Translations under genes and position numbers: made by a program
Assembly (NCBI RefSeq): GCF_046546515.1
Contig: NZ_JBKHKJ010000005.1
Location: 129,826 to 193,825, forward strand
DNA length: 64,000 nt
From: Parasediminibacterium sp046546515
GTDB taxonomy: Bacteria > Bacteroidota > Bacteroidia > Chitinophagales > Chitinophagaceae
Direction of reading: 5' to 3'
Notes under the pieces: generated by a model
Databases searched by the model: none
What the model saw: only the letters and a program-made list of their open reading frames with translations
What the model was told of the DNA's origin: nothing
Shown here: positions 8,513 to 16,964 of the stretch, one piece after another
How positions within the stretch are numbered: the stretch's first letter is position 1
Layout: the number at the start of each line of letters is the position of its first letter

Positions 8513-8661
8513 GGCACTAATTTTTTTATTCGTGTTTATTCGTGCATTCGTGGCAAATTCCCTTGAAGGGTTATTGTGGTACGGAAATATTTAATAGTTG
8601 GCACAAAATCTTTTGCCTCTTTTTTCTTCGTGCCCCTTCGTGCTTTAGTGCCTTTGTGGCA
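8513..8661. repeat. Half-copies of the TTCGTGCCTTTGTGGC intergenic repeat
   Basis: Two right-arm motifs occur in tandem: TTATTCGTGCATTCGTGGC near 8537-8555 and CTTCGTGCTTTAGTGCCTTTGTGGC ending near 8660. They fill the gap between the MutS-like gene and tmRNA and match the arms of the full inverted elements elsewhere. No gene is seen here. Confidence 0.6.
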
Positions 8662-8701
8662 AACAAAGCAAATTATTATGCCCCAAACAGTTTATGTTCC
8701 G

Positions 8702-8709
8702 TATTTTTG
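8702..8709 (+). promoter_or_regulatory. Bacteroidota -7 promoter box for tmRNA
   Basis: TATTTTTG matches the TAnnTTTG -7 consensus and lies 11 bp upstream of the mature tmRNA 5' end. No convincing -33 TTTG box is seen at the usual distance. Confidence 0.6.
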
Positions 8710-8720
8710 CGGCTTGCTAT

Positions 8721-9093
8721 GGGGCTGTACTGGTTTCGACAGCAAAGTTCTTTGTAGGTATAAGCATGCAGTGCGTTGGATAATTAGCACTTAAATCTGA
8801 ATATTCAAACATTAATTGGCAATACTCAGTATGCCATGGCTGCCTAGTCAGAGACTAGTCACTCATTAGGGCCGTTGGGCAGGTTGGCTTGTTACCATGC
8901 CCTCCCGCCGACTCAAATTAAATACAAGCTGCTGTTGCGGTAGGCTGTGCCTGCAACAAAAGACTATCCAGCTAAGGTGCAGATTGGTTTGCCTTTTCCC
9001 TGCCTGTACCCTACAACCAATATATAGGATAAGCATGTAGAAGGCTTATGGCGGATTTGTTTGGACAGGGGTTCGACTCCCCTCAGCTCCACC
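8721..9093 (+). ncRNA. ssrA: Transfer-messenger RNA (tmRNA)
   Basis: The 5' end GGGGCTGTACTGGTTTCGAC and the 3' end with the T-arm GGGTTCGACTCCC and AGCTCCACC form the tRNA-like domain. The tag reading frame runs from GGC 8818 to TAG 8845 and gives GNTQYAMAA, ending in the hydrophobic YAMAA proteolysis signal. tmRNA rescues stalled ribosomes with SmpB and marks the nascent chain for degradation. The first tag codon is inferred from the usual Gly/Ala resume codon; the frame and stop are directly visible. It is followed by a strong terminator at 9097-9128. Confidence 0.97.
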
Positions 9094-9096
9094 TAA

Positions 9097-9128
9097 GGGG
9101 ATTCTTGCCAGAGAATCCCCTTTTTTTT
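9097..9128 (+). terminator. Rho-independent terminator of tmRNA
   Basis: Perfect 9-bp stem GGGGATTCT/AGAATCCCC, 6-nt loop, then eight T. Confidence 0.95.
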
Positions 9129-9194
9129 GTCCTATCATGTTTATTTATCTTTCAACAATTCAAATAGATTATTGATGAACCTGCAATATAATTT

Positions 9195-9444
9195 ATGACA
9201 ATAAAGGCAGCGCAACTGAACCCTAAAAAAAGCAATCACAATCTCCGACTAAGGTACATGTTATCTCCAGTGCTTTTGAACAAAGCGAAGCTGAATGGCT
9301 AATAAAGGAAGGGCTATATAAAAATATGGACGAATACATTAAGGGTACGACCAAGACATTATACGACAAGCCTATGTATATGTAGTGAAAGCCAATAACA
9401 CACACTTATCCACATTCCTCAAAGAAATAAAAAAATATTTTTGA
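9195..9444 (+). pseudogene. Decayed small gene (about 80 codons, two frameshifts)
   Basis: Three consecutive frames join into one plausible protein: MTIKAAQLNPKK in the first, KVHVISSAFEQSEAEWLIKE with GLYKNMDEYIKG in the second, and AYVYVVKANNTHLSTFLKE with IKKYF and a TGA stop in the third. Each stretch has ordinary composition for a small soluble protein, and the shifts lie in A-rich or repetitive bases. No single frame is longer than about 45 codons. I do not recognise the family; the reconstruction is inference. Confidence 0.35.
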
Positions 9445-9454
9445 AGAATAGTAA

Positions 9455-9481
9455 TTGTTTCAAAATATCCCCCTACATTTG
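9455..9481 (+). promoter_or_regulatory. Promoter of the S10-spc ribosomal protein operon
   Basis: TTG at 9455-9457 and TACATTTG at 9474-9481 match the -33/-7 elements of Bacteroidota primary-sigma promoters, 29 bp before the rpsJ start codon. Confidence 0.7.
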
Positions 9482-9510
9482 CACTCCCAAATCGAAATGG
9501 GCTAAAGTCT

Positions 9511-9816
9511 ATGTCACAAAGAATTAGAATAAAATTACAATCTTACGATCACAACTTAGTAGATAAGTCTGCTGAGAAAATCGTTAAAACCGTACGCAGT
9601 ACGGGTGCTGTAGTAACTGGTCCTATTCCTTTGCCTACACACAAGCGTATTTTCACTGTGCTTCGTTCGCCACACGTAAACAAGAAAAGCCGTGAGCAGT
9701 TCCAGTTAGCTACCCACAAGCGCTTGTTAGACATTTACACTTCGTCTTCAAGGACAGTAGATGCTTTAAGTAAATTGGATTTGCCTTCTGGCGTAGAAGT
9801 AGAAATTAAAGCATAA
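9511..9816 (+). CDS. rpsJ: Ribosomal protein uS10
   Basis: 101 residues matching the whole family (RIRIKLQSYDHNLVD at the N-terminus, GPIPLPTHKRIFTVLRSPHV in the middle, LPSGVEVEIKA at the end). uS10 sits in the 30S head and also serves as NusE in antitermination. First gene of the operon; the usual upstream neighbours fusA, rpsG and rpsL are replaced here by tmRNA and a decayed gene. Confidence 0.98.
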   Translation: MSQRIRIKLQSYDHNLVDKSAEKIVKTVRSTGAVVTGPIPLPTHKRIFTVLRSPHVNKKSREQFQLATHKRLLDIYTSSSRTVDALSKLDLPSGVEVEIKA

Positions 9817-10097
9817 CTCTCCCTTTAATAGTAAAGGAAAGAAAATTGAAATAAAACTCATCTCTCAATTTGGGTAACACCAAAAAAAAGAGCGCTGATT
9901 AAAAAAATTCTTCAACACTAATAAGTTGAAGGTAACATATAAACAGGCCCTTCGAGGTTTGTTTACTCCCGGTACTTCCCCTCCGCTTTTCAATAAGCAG
10001 GAAACAAAGGAAAAGGTCGGTAGCAAACAAGGGATTGAATCCAGGTTTCATCACCGGGATGTCCTTAACACCTTAGCGGGGCAAAACCGCAAAAAAG
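9817..10097 (+). promoter_or_regulatory. Gene-free leader before rplC, possibly structured
   Basis: 281 bp separate rpsJ and rplC, far more than other gaps in the operon. It contains the hairpin CTTCAAC/GTTGAAG (9910-9931), a small GGAT/ATCC hairpin near 10032-10042 and GCGG/CCGC (10076-10090) ending 7 bases before the rplC start codon. A ribosomal-protein-responsive leader is a reasonable guess; no known leader motif was recognised. Confidence 0.35.
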
Positions 10098-10715
10098 ATG
10101 AAAGGTATTATTGGAAAGAAAATTGGAATGACCAGCATTTTTGCTGCTGATGGCAAGCACACTGCTTGCACCATCATTGAAGCCGAGCCAAATACAGTAA
10201 CGCAAGTTAAAACTGTAGAAATAGATGGCTACACGGCATTGCAACTAGCCATAGTTGACAAAAAAGAAAAACACACTACAAAGGCAGAGCTTAACCACTT
10301 CGCAAAAGCACAAACTGCACCAAAACGCTTTGTAAAAGAATTCCGCAATTATTCAATCGAAAAAAATATTGGTGAAACTGTATCCTTGGATATATTTTCA
10401 GAAGGTGACGCTGTTGAAGTTGTTGGCACTACAAAAGGCAAGGGTTTTCAAGGTGTTGTAAAGCGCCATGGTTTCTCTGGTGTTGGTGAAGCTACTCACG
10501 GTCAACATGACCGTTCAAGAGCCCCAGGTTCTTTGGGTGGTTCTTCTTATCCTTCCCGTGTATTTAAAGGATTAAGGATGGCTGGCCGTATGGGTGGCGA
10601 CAGGGTGAAAATGAAAGGCTTGAAAGTCGTGAAAATTTTCCCTGAAAAAAACTACATCCTTATTAGTGGTTCTATACCAGGCCACAACGGTTCAATCGTT
10701 TTAATTCAGAAGTAA
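10098..10715 (+). CDS. rplC: Ribosomal protein uL3
   Basis: 205 residues starting MKGIIGKKIGMTSIF, the standard bacterial uL3 N-terminus, with the conserved GKGFQGVVKRHGF and HGQHDRSRAPGSLG loop that reaches toward the peptidyl-transferase centre. Full length. It is followed 22 bp later by rplD. Confidence 0.98.
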   Translation: MKGIIGKKIGMTSIFAADGKHTACTIIEAEPNTVTQVKTVEIDGYTALQLAIVDKKEKHTTKAELNHFAKAQTAPKRFVKEFRNYSIEKNIGETVSLDIFSEGDAVEVVGTTKGKGFQGVVKRHGFSGVGEATHGQHDRSRAPGSLGGSSYPSRVFKGLRMAGRMGGDRVKMKGLKVVKIFPEKNYILISGSIPGHNGSIVLIQK

Positions 10716-10737
10716 TCAATTTTAATTTTTAAGAGCA

Positions 10738-11376
10738 ATGCAAGTTGACGTTTTAAATATACAAGGGCAAAAAACAGGCAAGACTGTTGAACTACCAGAA
10801 AGTATTTTTGGTATAGAGCCTAACGACCACGTAGTTTATTTGGCTGTAAAGCAATACCTAGCCGCTAGGCGTGCAGGTACGCACAAAGTAAAAACCCGTG
10901 CTGAAGTACAAGGTGCAAGCCGCAAGCTGCACAAACAAAAAGGTACTGGTGGATCTAGGAAAGGTAATATCCGTAACCCTTTGTACAAGGGTGGTGGTAC
11001 CATATTTGGCCCAAAACCACACAAGTACAACTTAAAGTTGAACCGCAAGGTGAAAGATTTGGCTAAAATATCTGCACTTACTTATAAAGCAAAAGATGCT
11101 GCAATAATAGTTGTTGAAGATATTACTTTCGATGCCCCAAAAACCAAGCAAGCCTTGGCCATTTTGAAAGCATTGAATGTTGACAACAAAAAAACAATCA
11201 TTGTTTTGCCAGAGTACAACGATGAGTTGTACCTAAGCACCCGCAACGTTCCTAATGTAACCACGACTGTTTTGGCAGATGTGAATACTTACGAAATTAT
11301 GAACGCAGACATATTGGTATTTACAGAAAATGCTGTGAATATTTTTACAGAGGAAGAAGAATTGGTAGAAGCTTAA
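10738..11376 (+). CDS. rplD: Ribosomal protein uL4
   Basis: 212 residues. The conserved exit-tunnel loop is present (KQKGTGGSRKGNIRNPLYKG, about residues 66-85, then GGTIFGPKPH). uL4 binds 23S rRNA domain I and in many bacteria also regulates the S10 operon. Ordinary length and context. Confidence 0.98.
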   Translation: MQVDVLNIQGQKTGKTVELPESIFGIEPNDHVVYLAVKQYLAARRAGTHKVKTRAEVQGASRKLHKQKGTGGSRKGNIRNPLYKGGGTIFGPKPHKYNLKLNRKVKDLAKISALTYKAKDAAIIVVEDITFDAPKTKQALAILKALNVDNKKTIIVLPEYNDELYLSTRNVPNVTTTVLADVNTYEIMNADILVFTENAVNIFTEEEELVEA

Positions 11377-11402
11377 TTTAAAAATGTTTCAAATAATTTA
11401 CG

Positions 11403-11702
11403 ATGAAACTTACAGATGTTTTGGTAAAGCCCTTATTGACTGAAAAAGCAAACAAGCAACAAGAAAAATTGCGTTGTTATGCTTTTAAAGTAGATAGGAA
11501 GGCCAACAAGTTAGAAATAAAAACAGCAGTTGAAACTTTTTACGGTGTTAGTGTTTTAACTGTAAATACAGCAGTAGCCCCAGGGAAAAACAAATCCCGC
11601 CAAACGAAAGCTGGTTTGATACAAGGTGTAAAGCCTTCTTACAAAAAAGCATTTGTAACAGTGGCAGAGGGTGAAACAATTGATTTGTACGCAAATATTT
11701 AA
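11403..11702 (+). CDS. rplW: Ribosomal protein uL23
   Basis: 99 residues, begins KLTDVLVKPLLTEKANKQQE and continues YAFKVDRKANKLEIKTAVE, the uL23 core. It lies at the tunnel exit and is the docking site for trigger factor and SRP. Located between rplD and rplB as expected. Confidence 0.97.
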   Translation: MKLTDVLVKPLLTEKANKQQEKLRCYAFKVDRKANKLEIKTAVETFYGVSVLTVNTAVAPGKNKSRQTKAGLIQGVKPSYKKAFVTVAEGETIDLYANI

Positions 11703-11743
11703 TAGGGTAGCCGGAGCCGATAAATCCGAATAAATTTAAAAAA

Positions 11744-12583
11744 ATGGCATTAAAGAAATACAAACCAATGACCGCGGGTACCCGTTGGAGAATTGGGAAT
11801 GCTTACGCTGAAATTACTACCAATAAACCAGAAAAAAGTTTGTTGGAGCCTGTAAAAAAATCAGGTGGACGTAATGCTCAAGGGCGTCGTTCAATGAGGT
11901 ATATTGGTGGTGGGCACAAAAAGCAATACCGTATCATTGATTTCAAACGCAACAAGTTTAATCTTGAAGCAACAGTTCTTTCAATAGAATACGATCCGAA
12001 CAGGACAGCGTTTATTGCCTTGGTGCAATATGCTGATAACGAAAAAAGGTATATCATAGCCCCTCAAGGCCTTCAAGTAGGTGCAAAAGTAATTTCTGGC
12101 GATGCAGTATCCCCTGAAATTGGTAATGCCCTTCAAATGAAGAACATGCCTTTGGGTACAATGATTCACAACATTGAATTGCAGCCAGGTCAAGGTGGCA
12201 AAATGGTACGCAGTGCTGGTACTTCTGCTCAATTAGCGAATAAAGAAGAAAAATATGCTGTAATCAAGATGCCTAGCGGTGAATTGAGGAAGCTATTGAT
12301 TAACTGTTATGCAACAATTGGTGTAGTATCTAATAGCGACCATAGCCTTGAACAAGCTGGTAAAGCAGGTGTTAACCGTTGGAAAGGCCGTACGCCAAGG
12401 ACAAGGGGTGTAGCGATGAACCCAGTAGATCACCCGATGGGTGGTGGCGAGGGTAGGGCTTCTGGTGGTCATCCACGTAGCCGTACTGGTAAATATGCTA
12501 AGGGTGAAAAAACCAGGACGAAGGGTAAAGGAAGCGATAAGCTGATTATCCAACGCAGGGATGGCAAAAAATTAAGCAAGTAA
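11744..12583 (+). CDS. rplB: Ribosomal protein uL2
   Basis: 279 residues, full length. It has GGRNAQGRRSMRYIGGGHKK near residues 41-60 and the C-terminal MNPVDHPMGGGEGRASGGH with the functionally important His in the peptidyl-transferase region. Ends with a basic tail GKGSDKLIIQRRDGKKLSK. Confidence 0.98.
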   Translation: MALKKYKPMTAGTRWRIGNAYAEITTNKPEKSLLEPVKKSGGRNAQGRRSMRYIGGGHKKQYRIIDFKRNKFNLEATVLSIEYDPNRTAFIALVQYADNEKRYIIAPQGLQVGAKVISGDAVSPEIGNALQMKNMPLGTMIHNIELQPGQGGKMVRSAGTSAQLANKEEKYAVIKMPSGELRKLLINCYATIGVVSNSDHSLEQAGKAGVNRWKGRTPRTRGVAMNPVDHPMGGGEGRASGGHPRSRTGKYAKGEKTRTKGKGSDKLIIQRRDGKKLSK

Positions 12584-12642
12584 TTTTTAATTGTTAAAAT
12601 ATCTCGCCTCAAAACGGGAGAATAAACAAAAAACACACAAAT

Positions 12643-12912
12643 ATGGGTCGTTCGATTAAAAAAGGTCCTTACGTTGATGCTAACCTTGAAGTAAAAGTGT
12701 TGAACATCAATGATGGAAAAAGCAAAAAAGGTGTTATTAAAACTTGGAGTCGTAGAAGTACAATTACTCCAGATTTTGTAGGCCACACTTTCGCAGTACA
12801 CAATGGCAACAAATTTATCCCAGTTTATGTAACTGAGTTTATGGTAGGCCACAAATTAGGCGAGTTTGCGCCGACTAGGAATTTCAGGGGCCACTCTGGT
12901 GCTAAAAAATAA
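12643..12912 (+). CDS. rpsS: Ribosomal protein uS19
   Basis: 89 residues, starts GRSIKKGPYVD and contains TWSRRSTITPDFVGHTFAVH and GHKLGEFAPTRNFRGH, diagnostic for uS19 in the 30S head. A short perfect hairpin AAACAGG/CCTGTTT follows the stop at 12922-12939, before rplV. Confidence 0.98.
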   Translation: MGRSIKKGPYVDANLEVKVLNINDGKSKKGVIKTWSRRSTITPDFVGHTFAVHNGNKFIPVYVTEFMVGHKLGEFAPTRNFRGHSGAKK

Positions 12913-12960
12913 AGTTTAAACAAACAGGTTTGCCTGTTTAAAAAATAGAAACTGGTTAAA

Positions 12961-13305
12961 ATGGAAGCAATAGCTAAATTAAATAATTACCCAACAGGGC
13001 CACGCAAAATGCGTTTGATTGCAGACGTGGTTCGGGGTATGGAAGTAGAAAAAGCATTGGCTATTTTAGAATTCCACCCTCAACACAATGCTACCCCTTT
13101 GGCTAAATTGCTGAAAAGCGCAATTAACAACTGGGAGCAAAAAAATGAAGGTGCTGGAGCAGCTGATAGCAATTTGGTTGTAAAAACGATTTTCGTAGAT
13201 GGTGGCCGTGTTATAAAACGCATGAGGCCTGCACCACAAGGCAGGGGCTACAAAATACGCAAGCGTAGTAACCATGTAACAATAATTGTAGATTCAAAAA
13301 ATTAA
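12961..13305 (+). CDS. rplV: Ribosomal protein uL22
   Basis: 114 residues with GPRKMRLIADVVRGM at the start and the tunnel-lining hairpin ending MRPAPQGRGYKIRKRSNHVT. Ordinary length. The stop is 13 bp upstream of rpsC. Confidence 0.98.
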   Translation: MEAIAKLNNYPTGPRKMRLIADVVRGMEVEKALAILEFHPQHNATPLAKLLKSAINNWEQKNEGAGAADSNLVVKTIFVDGGRVIKRMRPAPQGRGYKIRKRSNHVTIIVDSKN

Positions 13306-13318
13306 TTGAAACCATAAT

Positions 13319-14146
13319 ATGGGGCAGAAAGCAAATCCGATTGGCAATAGGTTAGGTATCATCCGTGGATGGGAGAGCAACTGGTATGCCAGCAAGAATG
13401 ATTACGCTGGTAAGTTAATCGAAGACGATAAAATACGTACATACCTCACTGCACGTATTAGCAAGGGTGGCATAGCCAGAATTGTGATAGAGCGTACTTT
13501 AGGTAAACTAATCGTAACCATACACACTAGCAAGCCTGGTATCATTATCGGCAAAGGCGGTGGAGAGGTTGACCGTATTAAAGAAGAATTGAAAAAATTG
13601 ACGAAAAAGGATGATGTGCAAATCAATATCCTTGAAATCCGTCGCCCTGAACTAGACGCTACTATTGTTGGCGATACTATTGCAAGGCAAATTGAAAATA
13701 GGATCAACTTTAAACGGGCTATCAAAATGGCAATTGCTTCTACGCTCCGCATGGGTGCAGAAGGGATTAAAGTAAGGGTTAGCGGGCGTTTGGGTGGTGC
13801 AGAAATAGCACGTTCCGAAGAAATTAAACAAGGCCGTACACCATTGCATACTTTCCGTATGGATATTGACTACGCTAGCGTTTTTGCTCAAACTGTTTAT
13901 GGTAAAATTGGTATTAAAGTTTGGATTTGCAAAGGTGAAGTACTTGGCAAACGCGAATTGAACCCGAACACTATAGCAGGTGCAAAAAATGAAATGAGTG
14001 GTGGCGATAGGAGAGGTGGAGATGACCGCAGAGGCGGAGATGATAGAAGAGGTGGTGGCGACAGGAGGAGTTTTGACCGGCCAGCGGGTGGTGGAGACAG
14101 AAGAGGCCCAGGCGGTAATGCAGGTGGCGGACAAAGGAGGAACTAA
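13319..14146 (+). CDS. rpsC: Ribosomal protein uS3 with an Arg/Gly-rich C-terminal tail
   Basis: 275 residues. The first ~220 are a normal uS3: MGQKANPIGNRLGIIRGWES, the KH domain with PGIIIGKGGGEV (about 77-88), and the C-terminal domain. The final ~50 residues are an unusual disordered extension made of near-repeats such as GGDRRGGDDRRGGGDRR and PAGGGDRRGPGGNAGGGQ. The tail is encoded by imperfect GGTGGAGATGACCGCAGA-type repeats. uS3 lines the mRNA entry channel, where helicase activity resides; an RGG-type tail there could touch incoming mRNA (inference). Confidence 0.97.
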   Translation: MGQKANPIGNRLGIIRGWESNWYASKNDYAGKLIEDDKIRTYLTARISKGGIARIVIERTLGKLIVTIHTSKPGIIIGKGGGEVDRIKEELKKLTKKDDVQINILEIRRPELDATIVGDTIARQIENRINFKRAIKMAIASTLRMGAEGIKVRVSGRLGGAEIARSEEIKQGRTPLHTFRMDIDYASVFAQTVYGKIGIKVWICKGEVLGKRELNPNTIAGAKNEMSGGDRRGGDDRRGGDDRRGGGDRRSFDRPAGGGDRRGPGGNAGGGQRRN

Positions 14147-14220
14147 TTCACTAATGAATATATGGCTGCAAGCACAGCCAAGCAATTAGTAAATTATCAC
14201 ATTATCAAATTTTTAGTAAA

Positions 14221-14640
14221 ATGTTACAGCCGAAAAGAAGTAAGCATAGAAAACAGCAGAAAGGCCGCATTCGCGAAGTTGCAAAACGTGGTTCTTATAT
14301 AGCTTTTGGGTCTTATGCTTTGAAAGCACTAGAACCAATTTGGTTAACCAACCGCCAGATAGAAGCCGCCCGTCAGTCAATGACACGTGCCATGAAACGG
14401 GAAGGGAATGTTTGGATTAGGATTTTCCCAGATAAAATCATTACCAACAAGCCTGCAGAGGTGAGGATGGGTAAAGGTAAGGGTAACCCTGAATACTGGG
14501 CAGCAGTAGTAGAACCAGGCCGCATCATTTTCGAGTGTGATGGCGTAAGCGAAGAAACAGCTAAAGAAGCGATGTTGCTTGCTTCTCAAAAACTCCCAAT
14601 TGCAACAAAATTTGTAATACGGAGGGATTTACAAGGGTAG
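14221..14640 (+). CDS. rplP: Ribosomal protein uL16
   Basis: 139 residues, starts MLQPKRSKHRKQQKGRIREV and contains IEAARQSMTRAMKREGNVWI and KPAEVRMGKGKGNPEYWAAV, which place it near the A site of the 50S subunit. Full length. Confidence 0.98.
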   Translation: MLQPKRSKHRKQQKGRIREVAKRGSYIAFGSYALKALEPIWLTNRQIEAARQSMTRAMKREGNVWIRIFPDKIITNKPAEVRMGKGKGNPEYWAAVVEPGRIIFECDGVSEETAKEAMLLASQKLPIATKFVIRRDLQG

Positions 14641-14684
14641 TAAACAATTGTTGGTATTTCCCTAACATTATCAAGAGAAATAAA

Positions 14685-14891
14685 ATGGTAAAGAAAGTAG
14701 AATTTAATAAAGAAGTTAGAAGCCTGAGCGATGGTGATTTAAGTGCCCGCATCCAGGAAGATACATTACGTTTAAAGAAATTGGAATTTGCACACGCAAT
14801 ATCCCCAATTGAAAACCCAGTAAGTATCCGTGGCTTGAGGAGAGACGTTGCCCGTTTGAAAACGGAATTACAAAAAAGAGCTTTGGCTTAA
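14685..14891 (+). CDS. rpmC: Ribosomal protein uL29
   Basis: 68 residues, two-helix protein with LSARIQEDTLRLKKLEFAHA and the typical end VSIRGLRRDVARLKTELQKR. It is 13 bp upstream of rpsQ. Confidence 0.96.
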   Translation: MVKKVEFNKEVRSLSDGDLSARIQEDTLRLKKLEFAHAISPIENPVSIRGLRRDVARLKTELQKRALA

Positions 14892-14904
14892 TAAACCTGC
14901 AATA

Positions 14905-15171
14905 ATGGAAACAGTACTTGAAAGAAATTTACGGAAAACAAGGGTTGGTATCGTAACTAGTAATAAAATGTTTAAGACTATTACAGTTGCTGTTGAAAGA
15001 AAGGTGAAACACCCTATTTACGGTAAGTTCGTAAAAAAGACTACCAAATTCCACGCTCATGACGAAAAAGATGAGTGTACAATTGGTGACGTTGTAAAAA
15101 TTATGGAAACACGCCCTCTTAGCAAAACAAAACGCTGGAGGCTGGTTGAAGTAATTGAAAAAGCAAAATAA
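14905..15171 (+). CDS. rpsQ: Ribosomal protein uS17
   Basis: 88 residues with the signature VERKVKHPIYGKFVKKTTKF and an HDEKDECTIGDVVKIMETRP-type OB-fold, ending LSKTKRWRLVEVIEKAK. It binds 16S rRNA in the 30S body. Confidence 0.98.
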   Translation: METVLERNLRKTRVGIVTSNKMFKTITVAVERKVKHPIYGKFVKKTTKFHAHDEKDECTIGDVVKIMETRPLSKTKRWRLVEVIEKAK

Positions 15172-15265
15172 TTTTTTTTATTCTCAACTGTATTGACATA
15201 TAGTTGCTAAGAATGTAAATTGAAACAGTAACCGATGCTTTGCAAAAGGTTAAAAGCTTAAGAAA

Positions 15266-15634
15266 ATGATTCAGCAAGAAAGTAGATTGAACGTTGCAGA
15301 TAATAGCGGTGCTAAGGAAGTACTTTGTATAAAGGTACTTGGCAACAGCGGGCAGGATTATGCAAAAATTGGTGATAAAATTGTTGTTACTGTAAAAGAT
15401 GCAATACCGGCAGGTGGCATTAAAAAAGGTACAGTTTCAAAAGCAGTTATTGTTCGTACAAAAAACAAATTGCGCAGGAAAGACGGTTCTTATATCCGTT
15501 TTGACGACAACGCTGTTGTATTGTTAAACAATGCCGATGATCCCCGTGGTACTCGTATTTTTGGGCCAGTTGCTAGGGAGCTTCGTGACAAAGGGTATAT
15601 GAAAATCATTTCTTTGGCACCGGAAGTTCTTTAA
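15266..15634 (+). CDS. rplN: Ribosomal protein uL14
   Basis: 122 residues, begins MIQQESRLNVADNSGAKEV and ends with VARELRDKGYMKIISLAPEV; both are hallmarks of uL14, which forms an intersubunit bridge. The 94-bp gap before it has no distinct signal. Confidence 0.98.
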   Translation: MIQQESRLNVADNSGAKEVLCIKVLGNSGQDYAKIGDKIVVTVKDAIPAGGIKKGTVSKAVIVRTKNKLRRKDGSYIRFDDNAVVLLNNADDPRGTRIFGPVARELRDKGYMKIISLAPEVL

Positions 15635-15714
15635 ACAAGCTAGGCTGCTAAGAAGAAGTAGTAAATAAGTTAATCAGCTAGTGGCTTAAAGCTAGTAGCT
15701 AAATGCTAAATAAA

Positions 15715-16053
15715 ATGAGTACAAGATTTAAACCTAAGTTCAATATCAAGAAAGGCGACACCATAGTTGTGATTGCTGGCGATGATAAAGATTTAAAAAA
15801 GCCTAGGACTGTCCTTGAGGTTGATGTTGAAAAAGGCAAAGTAACTGTGGAAGGCGTGGCATTGGCTACTAAGCACATTAAGCCTACAGCTCAAAACACC
15901 AAAGGGGGCATTGAAAAGCACGAAGCAGCCATCAGCATTTCAAATGTGATGTTGTGGGATGCAAAAACAAAAACGCCTACTAAAGTAAAGCGTGACAGGA
16001 CAGAAGGTAAATTAGTTCGTATAGCTAAAAAATCAGGGGAGGTAATCAGATAA
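15715..16053 (+). CDS. rplX: Ribosomal protein uL24
   Basis: 112 residues from ATG 15715; an in-frame ATG at 15703 would add four residues. The KOW motif is FNIKKGDTIVVIAGDDK, followed by NTKGGIEKHEAAISISNVML. The stop overlaps the rplE start by one base (TAATG). uL24 initiates 50S assembly. Confidence 0.96.
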   Translation: MSTRFKPKFNIKKGDTIVVIAGDDKDLKKPRTVLEVDVEKGKVTVEGVALATKHIKPTAQNTKGGIEKHEAAISISNVMLWDAKTKTPTKVKRDRTEGKLVRIAKKSGEVIR

Positions 16054-16628
16054 TGGATACAGTAAAATATACTCCGAGGTTAGCAGATAAATATTCTAAG
16101 GAAGTTATACCTGCTTTAATGAAAAAGTTTGCTTACAAAAGTGTAATGCAAGCTCCTAAATTAGAAAAGATTTGTATTAACCGTGGCGTTAACGGTGCGG
16201 TTACTGACAAGAAATTAGTTGATATTGCTGTTGATGAATTAAGCACTATCACTGGTCAAAAATCAGTTGCAACTTATTCTAAGAAAGATATATCCAATTT
16301 CAAACTCCGTAAGGGTATGCCAATTGGTGCAAGGGTAACCTTGCGTGGCGTAAAAATGTTTGAATTTTTAGACCGCTTGGTTTCTGTAGCATTACCACGT
16401 GTGCGTGATTTCAAAGGCGTTAGCGATAAGGCATTTGATGGCCGTGGAAACTATACGCTGGGTGTTACTGAACAAATAATTTTCCCAGAAATAGATATTG
16501 ACAAGGTAAACAAGATAACTGGTTTGGATATTACTTTTGTAACTACTGCAACTTCTAACGAAGAAGCTTATGAGTTGCTAAAAGAACTAGGGATGCCGTT
16601 TAAAAACATTAAAAAAGATAATAACTAA
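16053..16628 (+). CDS. rplE: Ribosomal protein uL5
   Basis: 191 residues with KLEKICINRGVNGAV, FKLRKGMPIGARVTLRG and GVTEQIIFPEIDIDKV, full-length uL5, which binds 5S rRNA and contacts P-site tRNA. Coupled to rplX by a 1-bp overlap and followed by rpsN after 5 bp. Confidence 0.98.
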   Translation: MDTVKYTPRLADKYSKEVIPALMKKFAYKSVMQAPKLEKICINRGVNGAVTDKKLVDIAVDELSTITGQKSVATYSKKDISNFKLRKGMPIGARVTLRGVKMFEFLDRLVSVALPRVRDFKGVSDKAFDGRGNYTLGVTEQIIFPEIDIDKVNKITGLDITFVTTATSNEEAYELLKELGMPFKNIKKDNN

Positions 16629-16633
16629 ATAAC

Positions 16634-16903
16634 ATGGCAAAAGAATCAATTAAAGCCAGACAAAGAAAGCGTGAAAAGATGGTGGTAAAATTTGCAAAGA
16701 AACGTGCAGATTTAAAAGCTGCCGGAGATTATGCAGGTTTGGACTTATTACCAAAAAATGCTTCACCTGTACGATTGAAAAATCGTTGCCAATTAACTGG
16801 TAGGCCTAAAGGTTATATGCGTTATTTTGGAATATCCCGTGTTATCTTCCGCGATATGGCATTGAACGGAAAAATTCCTGGCGTAAAAAAAGCAAGCTGG
16901 TAA
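16634..16903 (+). CDS. rpsN: Ribosomal protein uS14, zinc-independent long form
   Basis: 89 residues. It has RLKNRCQLTGRPKGYMRYFG and ends IPGVKKASW, but lacks the CxxC pairs of the short zinc-binding form, so it is the C-minus type. Ordinary for Bacteroidota. Confidence 0.97.
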   Translation: MAKESIKARQRKREKMVVKFAKKRADLKAAGDYAGLDLLPKNASPVRLKNRCQLTGRPKGYMRYFGISRVIFRDMALNGKIPGVKKASW

Positions 16904-16964
16904 ATCCTTCTTTCGAGGGAATAACCAATAATAAATTTTAAAGAACTGATTAATTCATAAAAGT

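Noticed and set aside
9926..10150. 74-codon frame overlapping the start of rplC
   Set aside because: It runs into rplC in another frame, has no homology I recognise and covers a hairpin-containing leader.
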